Below, in pieces: positions 1 through 5,155 of a stretch of DNA of 5,155 nucleotides. The notes below the pieces were generated by a model. That model did no database searches and was not told the origin of the DNA. It saw only the letters and a program-made list of their open reading frames with translations. Position 1 is the first letter of the stretch, and each line of letters opens with the position of its first letter. Location of the stretch: the NCBI GenBank assembly GCA_002315195.1, contig DCGD01000126.1, positions 9,214 through 14,368 on the forward strand, read 5' to 3'. Both the position numbers and the translations under genes were made by a program. Origin of the DNA: Prevotellaceae bacterium UBA1787. Its GTDB lineage: Bacteria > Bacteroidota > Bacteroidia > Bacteroidales > Bacteroidaceae.

Positions 1-1154
1 TAGTACCCCATATCGCTTCCCTTATCCATTTTTTCAAGTCAGGTTGCGAATCCCATTTGTTGGAAGGGAACAACCTGCGGTATTTCACATGGGGGAAGGA
101 TTTTTTCGACCACATGTTGAAAGACATATCGGAAGCGCAGCACCATGTACATTTGGAATTCTTTATCAAAGAGGATGATACCGTTGGTAAACAGTTACGG
201 CAGGCTTTGGTAGCCGCCGCCGAAAGAGGCGTGAACGTGCGGCTCATTTACGATGAAATAGGGTGCTGGGCTATCAGCCAACACTATTTCTCGACGATGC
301 GTCAGGCGGGCGTTGAAGTGGCGGCGTTCATGCCTATCTATTTCAAGTATCTGTCCCATCGCGTGAACTATCGCAACCACCGCAAATTGGTGGTCATCGA
401 TGGCAGGATAGGTTATTTGGGCGGAATGAACATCGCTGAAAGATACGTGCCGAACAATCCCGATGAATGGCTGGATATGCACGTCAGGATGGAGGGCTTC
501 GCGGTCTATGGTATGCAGTACCTGTTTCTGGAGGATTGGTACGTGGCCACTGAGCAAACGGTGAGCGATACCTCTTTCTATCCACATGATGCCGGCGCAA
601 AGCATGGCAAGGCCGTTCAGGTAATAGGAACCACACCGTTTGATGATTGGGCAATCATGCAGATGGGGTACAATCGCCTGTTTCAGAATGCGCGCAGCAA
701 CATCTGCATACAGACACCCTATTTCATGCCGCCTGCAAGTGTGTTGGAAGCCTTGCAGACGGCTACCATGTGCGGCGTAAAGGTCAGCATCATGGTACCC
801 GCCGTGCCTGACAGCGTATGGATGAAGCGCATGAACGAAAGTTATTATGGTGACATTCTCAAGGCCGGGGTGGAACTCTATTTGTATGAGCCGGGTATGC
901 TCCACGCCAAAACCATGATGGTGGACGACTGCATACTGTCGGTGGGGTCCATCAACTTGGATTTCCGCAGCTTAGGACAGACGTTTGAGGATACCGCCAT
1001 TATTTACGATGCAGAAGAAACCTTGCGTGTCAAGGCATTGTTCGATGCGGCAAAAGAAAATTGCCGACACTTGACCATGGCGGAATGGAAAAAACGCCCG
1101 TTGAAACGAAGATTGATTGAATCCTTGATGCGCATCTTTTCACCACTCTGTTAA
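1..1154 (+). CDS. cls: Cardiolipin synthase, phospholipase D family (5' end outside window)
   Basis: This enzyme joins two phosphatidylglycerol molecules into cardiolipin and glycerol at the inner membrane. The frame is open from position 3 with no stop, so the start lies upstream; the TTG at 57 is in frame but is not a credible start because matching sequence continues before it. The visible 383 codons hold both phospholipase D catalytic motifs. HKD1 is HRKLVVID (378-401), followed by GYLGGMN. HKD2 is HAKTMMVD (903-926), followed by the typical SVGSINLDFRS. The protein ends in the family-like tail RIFSPLC. Family members are usually about 480 residues, so roughly 100 residues are missing, including the two N-terminal membrane segments normally found there. 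The truncation comes from the window edge and is not a mutation. It converges on the EEP gene. The main alternative is another two-HKD PLD enzyme, but motif spacing and flanks favour cardiolipin synthase. Confidence 0.93.
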   Translation, partial: VPHIASLIHFFKSGCESHLLEGNNLRYFTWGKDFFDHMLKDISEAQHHVHLEFFIKEDDTVGKQLRQALVAAAERGVNVRLIYDEIGCWAISQHYFSTMRQAGVEVAAFMPIYFKYLSHRVNYRNHRKLVVIDGRIGYLGGMNIAERYVPNNPDEWLDMHVRMEGFAVYGMQYLFLEDWYVATEQTVSDTSFYPHDAGAKHGKAVQVIGTTPFDDWAIMQMGYNRLFQNARSNICIQTPYFMPPASVLEALQTATMCGVKVSIMVPAVPDSVWMKRMNESYYGDILKAGVELYLYEPGMLHAKTMMVDDCILSVGSINLDFRSLGQTFEDTAIIYDAEETLRVKALFDAAKENCRHLTMAEWKKRPLKRRLIESLMRIFSPLC

Positions 1155-1167
1155 AATGCCCATATTC

Positions 1168-2475
1168 TTATTTCATGACGGCATCGATGAGGTTGGGGTA
1201 GTGGTCGGTGAGCAGTACGGTGAAATAGGGTTGAATGCAGTCAAAGACCTTTATCTCTACGTTGTTGTCCGCATTGTAAATCAGACAATGATCAATGGCA
1301 CCCACTTTTCTGCCGCTGCCCTTGCGGAGGCTTCTTCTTACGCCAATTTCGTATGGGAAGCATTGGTGGTGTCCGTTGTCGAGATTGCCGTAGGTGGTGG
1401 CTTCCGCATAACATTCTTTGTAGCCGTATTGCAGGAACTGCTGGATGGGTATGGTGTTCTCTTCCGAATTCATGTCTCCCATTACGAAGAATGGGCAATG
1501 GTACTTTTCTTTCAATTCTTCAACGTCCGCCATGATGAGCCGTACCTGCGCAGCTCGCGCCAAGGTGCTGCCCGCTTGTACGCTGTCATCCTTCCACCAC
1601 AGATGGGTGCTGACAACACCGAACATTTTTCCCGTGTTTTTTTGTCTGAATACAGCGGTCGTGAATGACTTGGTCTTGGAATTGCACCATTTTTCCGGTA
1701 CGAACAGGTTGTATTTGCTTTCAATCTGTTCTACGTTTTCTTTGTTGTAGAAAATCGGCGTGTTGTTCCATGCCGGCGTTTCCCCTTCATGGCTGATGAC
1801 GTAGTTGTATTTTTGAATCAAGGGATAGAAACGATCGTGCATGTGTTTGCTGTATTCCTGAAGACAAAGAACGTCAGGCATGTAGGCTCTTACCAATTGG
1901 GCGAATTGTGGGGCTCGGTGGTCGTCTCTGCAGTCTATGCCAGCCTTTTCCCATTCAATGGGGAGCCGTTCCGCACTGTAATCCCAAATGTTGTCGTCAA
2001 GTATGCGGAGATTGACATCGCGCGGCCGCCCGAAAAGTGTATGCCCTTCCACACTGCCCTCTTTGTGAAAGCGACTCGGGATGTCTTTGTTCCTTAGCGT
2101 TTCCGCCAGCCATTTGCCTGCGCTTTGCATAGCCCAACAGCCGCCTGCGTCAATGGTGATGGTGTTGTGGGTTACGTCTATGGTGTATTCAAATGGGTTG
2201 CGCTTGGGATTGCTGTGGGTGAGGTAGATGGCGTTACCTTTCTTGAAATCCTTGTCAGACATCACGGTACATCGTTTGCCCATGCATGTCCCAAAATACC
2301 GGTTGATGTTGGCGGCGGCAAGCTGTCCTTCCTCGGCTTCCGCCTTGGAGTCATAAACGATGGTAAAGGAAGTGGGATTCTCGCCAGCCAATTTGTGTAG
2401 GGTTTCCGCTGTTGCCCTGTTCGCGGTCAAAAGAAATAAGACCAATATCAGGGAATTGAAAATGCGTGGTTTCAT
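1168..2475 (-). CDS. Secreted endonuclease/exonuclease/phosphatase (EEP) family protein
   Basis: Predicted 435-residue exported metal-dependent phosphoesterase; substrate unknown. Residues 1-23 look like a Sec signal peptide: a KPR n-region, the hydrophobic core LILVLFLL, and likely cleavage after ATA. There is no lipobox cysteine. Residues about 25-135 form an N-terminal alpha/beta-looking domain, with a segment reading NPFEYTIDV then TITIDAGG, resembling accessory N-terminal domains of secreted carbohydrate-active enzymes. Residues about 155-433 are the EEP domain with its expected residues in order: N162 (LRILDDNIW), E207 (LCLQEY), H291 (VVSTHLWW), D334 and N336 (VMGDMNS), D395-H396 (AIDHCLIY) and D424-H425 (TDHYP). 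The catalytic set therefore looks intact. I chose the ATG at 2475 because the signal peptide begins there; an in-frame ATG at 2559 would add 28 repeat-coded residues ahead of it. No -33/-7 promoter was seen upstream. Family assignment is firm; substrate (nucleic acid, phospholipid or sugar phosphate) is open. Confidence 0.88.
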   Translation of the reverse strand: MKPRIFNSLILVLFLLTANRATAETLHKLAGENPTSFTIVYDSKAEAEEGQLAAANINRYFGTCMGKRCTVMSDKDFKKGNAIYLTHSNPKRNPFEYTIDVTHNTITIDAGGCWAMQSAGKWLAETLRNKDIPSRFHKEGSVEGHTLFGRPRDVNLRILDDNIWDYSAERLPIEWEKAGIDCRDDHRAPQFAQLVRAYMPDVLCLQEYSKHMHDRFYPLIQKYNYVISHEGETPAWNNTPIFYNKENVEQIESKYNLFVPEKWCNSKTKSFTTAVFRQKNTGKMFGVVSTHLWWKDDSVQAGSTLARAAQVRLIMADVEELKEKYHCPFFVMGDMNSEENTIPIQQFLQYGYKECYAEATTYGNLDNGHHQCFPYEIGVRRSLRKGSGRKVGAIDHCLIYNADNNVEIKVFDCIQPYFTVLLTDHYPNLIDAVMK

Positions 2476-2520
2476 TTGCTTGGATTGGTTGAAGGTGTTG
2501 GAAACATTGAACATATTGAA
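2476..2520 (-). repeat. Five-unit 9-bp repeat TYCAAnnnn abutting the EEP start codon
   Basis: Read on the minus strand, five consecutive 9-base units run without gap into the ATG at 2475: TTCAATATG, TTCAATGTT, TCCAACACC, TTCAACCAA and TCCAAGCAA. The first five bases are nearly constant (T, T or C, C, A, A) while the rest varies. If translated from the ATG at 2559, the array would encode FNM-FNV-SNT-FNQ-SKQ just before the signal peptide. I treat it as untranslated leader because a signal peptide needs to be N-terminal. The role is unknown. It could be a translation-enhancing unstructured leader, a protein or small-RNA binding array, or a slippage-prone tract. Confidence 0.7.
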
Positions 2521-2701
2521 AATCCTTAATACGCGCCTTGGTGAATATGCGTACCTCATAACCTCTTAACCCACTTGCGAAAGTTGAGTAAAATATGAAT
2601 ATCAGGTTTTCGTAAGGGATATCATGGTAGCAGATCCTTCAAGCACATAATAATGCCGACAAATCGAAACTTTGTAAAGACCAGGGACGTGCAAGGATTT
2701 T
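2521..2701. other. Intergenic stretch with no recognised gene
   Basis: This is the middle of the 259-base gap between the MerR gene and the EEP gene. Only very short open frames occur on the minus strand, for example an eight-codon frame starting near 2654, and none looks like a gene. No exact TAnnTTTG box with a spaced TTTG was found on the minus strand, so the EEP promoter is not located. No GC-rich hairpin followed by a T-run follows the MerR stop. One near-palindrome lies at 2573-2584 (ACTTGCGAAAGT, 10 of 12 symmetric positions). Confidence 0.5.
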
Positions 2702-2734
2702 GGCGTTGAAGACATTGAAGGGGTGAAACATGAA
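2702..2734 (-). repeat. Second TTCAA-type repeat cluster next to the merR stop codon
   Basis: On the minus strand the bases directly after the MerR stop read TTCATGTTT (2734-2726), then CACCCC (2725-2720), then TTCAATGTC (2719-2711) and TTCAACGCC (2710-2702). The last two are tandem 9-base units of the same kind as the array before the EEP gene, and the first is a degenerate copy out of register by six bases. Similar words in the same orientation at both ends of one intergenic gap suggest a shared element, but with so few units chance is possible. Confidence 0.45.
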
Positions 2735-3088
2735 TTACTCCGGATAGACGAGGTTGAGTGCCTTGCGCATTTCCATCAGTTCGGCCTTGAGCGCCTGGAG
2801 TTTATCTATGGCTTGTGTCAGGTTCTGCTGCCCTTCTTTGTTTTTCTTGAGCATTTCACGGGCGGATGCAATCTTGATGCCGCGAACCTTGACGAGATTG
2901 TAGATGATGCCGACAATATCCATGTCTTCCTTGGTGTACTGCCGGATGTTTCTTCCCGCCTTGTGCGGCTTGAGCTGCGGAAATTCCTTTTCCCAAAAGC
3001 GCAGCAGCGACTCGCTTACGTTGAAATGGGTCGCTACTTCATTGATGCTGTAGTACTGCTTAAGATCCTTGTTCGTGTTGAGTGCCAT
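2735..3088 (-). CDS. Small MerR-family transcriptional regulator
   Basis: A 117-residue DNA-binding protein, probably cytoplasmic and dimeric. Residues about 12-62 form a MerR-type winged helix-turn-helix: YYSINEVATHFNVSESLLRFWEKEF is the helix-turn-helix plus the start of the wing, and AGRNIRQYTKEDM is the wing with its typical R-x-Y-T. Residues about 85-113 are heptad-rich and charged (TQAIDKLQALKAELMEMRKAL), consistent with the dimerisation coiled coil. There is no further effector-binding domain and no cysteine, so the metal or thiol sensing of classical MerR and SoxR proteins is not expected. The ATG at 3088 is chosen because an in-frame stop lies only three codons upstream on its strand and the domain begins soon after. 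It is transcribed divergently from alaS and shares its promoter region. Its target and signal are unknown; autoregulation or effects on alaS are possible but unproven. Confidence 0.88.
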   Translation of the reverse strand: MALNTNKDLKQYYSINEVATHFNVSESLLRFWEKEFPQLKPHKAGRNIRQYTKEDMDIVGIIYNLVKVRGIKIASAREMLKKNKEGQQNLTQAIDKLQALKAELMEMRKALNLVYPE

Positions 3089-3107
3089 AATTTGTCAGTG
3101 TTGGGTG

Positions 3108-3128
3108 CGATTAGGTTAGGTTTAATCG
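3108..3128. promoter_or_regulatory. Perfect 6-bp inverted repeat in the merR leader
   Basis: CGATTA (3108-3113) and TAATCG (3123-3128) are exact inverted copies separated by nine bases containing the direct repeat GGTTAGGTT. On the predicted merR transcript this lies in the 5' leader, 20 to 40 bases before the ATG. It could be an operator half-site pair or a small RNA hairpin. Six paired bases with A/T-rich content could also arise by chance. Confidence 0.35.
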
Positions 3129-3134
3129 TTATTC

Positions 3135-3166
3135 CGTGCAAATGTACAGATTTTTGTGTAATTTTG
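3135..3166 (+). promoter_or_regulatory. Predicted alaS promoter (Bacteroidota -33/-7 type)
   Basis: TAATTTTG (3159-3166) is an exact match to the Bacteroidota -7 consensus TAnnTTTG. The -33 position 20 bases upstream is CGTG (3135-3138), only two of four matches to TTTG, so the call rests on the -7 box. Transcription would begin near 3171, giving a leader of about 25 bases before the alaS ATG. That leader is A/T-rich with no Shine-Dalgarno sequence, which is usual in this phylum. Confidence 0.6.
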
Positions 3167-3168
3167 CA
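3137..3168. repeat. Inverted repeat carrying both divergent -7 boxes
   Basis: TGCAAATGTAC (3137-3147) and GTAATTTTGCA (3158-3168) are inverted copies matching at 9 of 11 positions, separated by ten bases. Each arm contains one exact -7 box, facing opposite ways. The symmetry follows partly from having two consensus promoters back to back, but the matching TGCA ends and flanking bases extend it beyond the consensus, so it could also be a regulator binding site. Confidence 0.55.
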
Positions 3169-3170
3169 GA
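3139..3170 (-). promoter_or_regulatory. Predicted merR promoter (Bacteroidota -33/-7 type)
   Basis: Read on the minus strand, TACATTTG (3146-3139) matches the -7 consensus TAnnTTTG exactly. Twenty bases upstream is TCTG (3170-3167), matching three of four bases of the -33 TTTG. Transcription would begin near 3134, leaving a leader of about 45 bases before the merR ATG at 3088. The element overlaps almost completely with the predicted alaS promoter on the other strand. Confidence 0.55.
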
Positions 3171-3195
3171 CGTTTATAGTAAAGTTTTTTTCGTA

Positions 3196-5155
3196 ATGAT
3201 GACTGCAAAAGAAATAAGGGAGTCGTACAAGAAATTTTTTGAGGAACACGGACATGCAATTGTTCCTTCAGCTCCCATGGTTGTAAAGGATGACCCCACC
3301 TTGATGTTTACCAATGCGGGTATGAATCAGTGGAAAGACATTATATTGGGTACCCGCGACCCGGAGCCTCGCCGCCGTGCAGATTCACAGAAATGTCTGC
3401 GCGTCAGTGGCAAGCACAATGATTTGGAAGAAGTAGGTCACGACACCTACCATCATACGATGTTTGAAATGTTGGGAAACTGGAGTTTCGGTGACTATTT
3501 CAAGAAAGAAGCCATTGACTACGCATGGGAATATCTCGTTGATGTACTCCATCTTGATCCAAATGATTTGTATGCCACCGTATTCGAGGGTTCACGGGAA
3601 GAAGGACTCGCCCGTGACGATGAAGCGGCATCCTACTGGTTGAAGCACTTGCCCGCCGACCATATTATCAACGGCAACAAACATGACAATTTTTGGGAAA
3701 TGGGCGATACGGGACCTTGCGGACCCTGTTCGGAAATACATCTCGACTCGCGGACACCCGAACAAAAGGCGGCCGTCCCGGGGCGGGAAATGGTCAACAA
3801 GGACGACCCTCAGGTCATTGAAATATGGAACATCGTGTTCATGCAGTTTGAACGCAAGGCGGACGGACATCTCGAGCCATTGTCCATGAACGTCATTGAT
3901 ACGGGTATGGGCTTCGAACGCTTGGTCCGCGCCCTTCAAGGCAAACACTCCAACTACGATACCGATGTGTTCCAACCCATCATCAAGGAGATTTCCCGCT
4001 TGTCGGGCAAGGAATATGGAAAGGAAGAACAAGTGGACGTAGCCATGCGCGTCATAGCCGACCATATCCGCGCCATCGCTTTCAGCATAGCCGATGGTCA
4101 GCTGCCGGGCAACGCGAAGGCGGGGTACGTCATCCGCCGCATTCTTCGTCGCGCCGTCCGCTACGGCTATACTTTCCTCGGACAACAGACGGCTTTCATG
4201 TACAAGCTGCTACCTGTCTTGATTCGTGAAATGGGCGAGGCATATCCTGAACTTGTGGCGCAGAAAGTGTTGATTTCCAAAGTGATGCAGGAGGAGGAAG
4301 AGGCTTTCCTCCGTACGCTTGCCACAGGCATCAACCTGTTGGACGGTGTGATGGAAGAGACAAAGAAGAAAGGACAGAACATCATAGACGGCAAACAGGC
4401 TTTCACACTGTTCGATACCTTCGGCTTTCCTTTGGATTTGACCGAACTGATATGCGCGGAACATGGTTTGACCGTTGACCTCGCCACTTTCAACGCTGAA
4501 ATGCAGAAACAGAAGGAACGCGCCCGCAACGCGGCCGCCGTCGAGACGGGCGACTGGCAAATCTTGCACGAGGGGGATACGACTTTCGTCGGTTATGACA
4601 ATTTGGATTATCCCTGCCACATACTGCGCTACCGCAAGGTGGAACAAAAGAAGAAAGTGTTCTACGAACTCGTGCTGGACGCTTCACCTTTCTATGCGGA
4701 AATGGGAGGACAGCTTGGCGATACGGGTACGCTGCAATCAGAAAGCGAACTCGTGAAAATCATTGATACGAAACGCGAAAACAACCTTTCCATACACATC
4801 TGCACGCAATTGCCGCAACACCCTGAGGCGGAGTTCACCGCTCATGTCAATGTGGAAAAGCGGTATGCAAGCGAAGCCAACCATACGGCGACCCACTTGC
4901 TTGACCAAGCGTTGCGTGAGGTACTCGGAACGCATGTGGAACAGAAGGGTTCGCTGGTCTCTTCCAATTATCTGCGTTTTGATTTCTCTCATTTCCAAAA
5001 AGTCACTCCAGAGGAACTTCGCAAGGTGGAATGCCTTGTCAATGAACGCATCCGCGCCGACTATCCCTTGGACGAACATCGCGACACGCCTATGGAGACG
5101 GCAAAGGAGATGGGAGCCATTGCATTGTTTGGAGAAAAATATGGCGACAAGGTGC
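3196..5155 (+). CDS. alaS: Alanyl-tRNA synthetase (3' end outside window)
   Basis: Class II synthetase that charges tRNA-Ala with alanine in the cytoplasm. The 653 codons seen are about three quarters of the usual 870 or so residues; the frame is open to the window edge with no frameshift. The catalytic core is present: [15 protein letters not shown] near residue 34, [19 protein letters not shown] near 64, [17 protein letters not shown] near 86, and motif 3 GMGFERL (237-243). [11 protein letters not shown] stretch (173-182) is followed by an insertion with [14 protein letters not shown] (199-212). The tRNA-binding helices follow ([17 protein letters not shown] near 289). The editing domain includes [15 protein letters not shown] (497-511) and the first zinc-binding pair H563 and H567 in HTATH; the partner Cys/His pair and C-terminal C-Ala domain lie outside. 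ATG ATG at 3196 gives MMTAKEIR, which fits the family N-terminus; the second ATG at 3199 is the only close alternative. Confidence 0.97.
   Translation, partial: MMTAKEIRESYKKFFEEHGHAIVPSAPMVVKDDPTLMFTNAGMNQWKDIILGTRDPEPRRRADSQKCLRVSGKHNDLEEVGHDTYHHTMFEMLGNWSFGDYFKKEAIDYAWEYLVDVLHLDPNDLYATVFEGSREEGLARDDEAASYWLKHLPADHIINGNKHDNFWEMGDTGPCGPCSEIHLDSRTPEQKAAVPGREMVNKDDPQVIEIWNIVFMQFERKADGHLEPLSMNVIDTGMGFERLVRALQGKHSNYDTDVFQPIIKEISRLSGKEYGKEEQVDVAMRVIADHIRAIAFSIADGQLPGNAKAGYVIRRILRRAVRYGYTFLGQQTAFMYKLLPVLIREMGEAYPELVAQKVLISKVMQEEEEAFLRTLATGINLLDGVMEETKKKGQNIIDGKQAFTLFDTFGFPLDLTELICAEHGLTVDLATFNAEMQKQKERARNAAAVETGDWQILHEGDTTFVGYDNLDYPCHILRYRKVEQKKKVFYELVLDASPFYAEMGGQLGDTGTLQSESELVKIIDTKRENNLSIHICTQLPQHPEAEFTAHVNVEKRYASEANHTATHLLDQALREVLGTHVEQKGSLVSSNYLRFDFSHFQKVTPEELRKVECLVNERIRADYPLDEHRDTPMETAKEMGAIALFGEKYGDKV

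Noticed and set aside
57..59. TTG as the start of the cardiolipin synthase
   Set aside because: The frame is open to the window's left edge and the family has about 100 more residues upstream, including membrane segments; the gene is cut by the window.
195..905. A 236-codon open frame on the minus strand
   Set aside because: It lies fully antisense to the cardiolipin synthase, which has both HKD motifs in the plus frame; the product shows no recognisable domain.
1156..1668. A 170-codon plus-strand frame starting just after the cls stop
   Set aside because: It is antisense to the C-terminal half of the EEP domain, whose catalytic motifs are clear on the minus strand. Its hydrophobic look comes from the reverse of that coding sequence.
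2557..2559. ATG at 2559 as the EEP start
   Set aside because: It would place 28 residues, mostly the FNx repeat, ahead of an otherwise clean signal peptide. It is kept only as an alternative.
2685..2700. Possible hairpin CCAGGGACGTGCAAGG region after merR
   Set aside because: Only a partial dyad around ACGT with no stable stem and no T-run, so not a credible terminator.
3153..3182. Alternative alaS promoter with TTTG at 3153-3156 and TATAGTAA at 3175-3182
   Set aside because: The -7 match is poor compared with the exact TAATTTTG box, and the spacer of 18 is shorter than usual.
3592..4185. A 197-codon minus-strand frame
   Set aside because: It is antisense to the alaS catalytic and tRNA-binding regions; no family features.
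4167..4647. Two overlapping minus-strand frames of 120 and 145 codons
   Set aside because: Both are shadows of alaS, which is continuous and conserved across this stretch.

Overview
The window looks like ordinary chromosomal DNA from a Bacteroidales bacterium (Bacteroides/Prevotella-type, phylum Bacteroidota). The alanyl-tRNA synthetase reads like the Bacteroidota form of the enzyme. No start codon has a convincing Shine-Dalgarno sequence. The divergent intergenic region carries two exact matches to the phylum-specific -7 promoter box TAnnTTTG. The genus cannot be fixed from sequence alone.

Layout from left to right. (1) Positions 1-1154, plus strand: the 3' three quarters of a cardiolipin synthase with both HKD motifs; its start lies before the window. 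(2) Positions 1168-2475, minus strand: a secreted two-domain endonuclease/exonuclease/phosphatase (EEP) family protein. It converges on the cardiolipin synthase with only 13 bases between the stop codons. (3) Positions 2476-2734: a 259-base gap. Its two ends carry short TTCAA-type 9-base repeats, and one array abuts the EEP start codon exactly. (4) Positions 2735-3088, minus strand: a small MerR-type regulator. (5) Positions 3089-3195: a 107-base divergent regulatory region with overlapping back-to-back promoters. (6) Position 3196 to the window end, plus strand: alaS, cut off at codon 653 by the window edge.

The genes do not form one obvious pathway. alaS is a housekeeping translation gene. 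The MerR-type gene is divergent from it and shares its promoter region, so the two may be co-controlled. Cardiolipin synthase works on inner-membrane phospholipid. The EEP protein is exported and probably cleaves a phosphodiester or phosphomonoester outside the cytoplasm, substrate unknown. No mobile element, CRISPR array, tRNA or rRNA is visible. I found no strong case for a new multi-gene system. The most unusual things are the 9-base repeat leader of the EEP gene and the symmetric promoter arrangement between merR and alaS.
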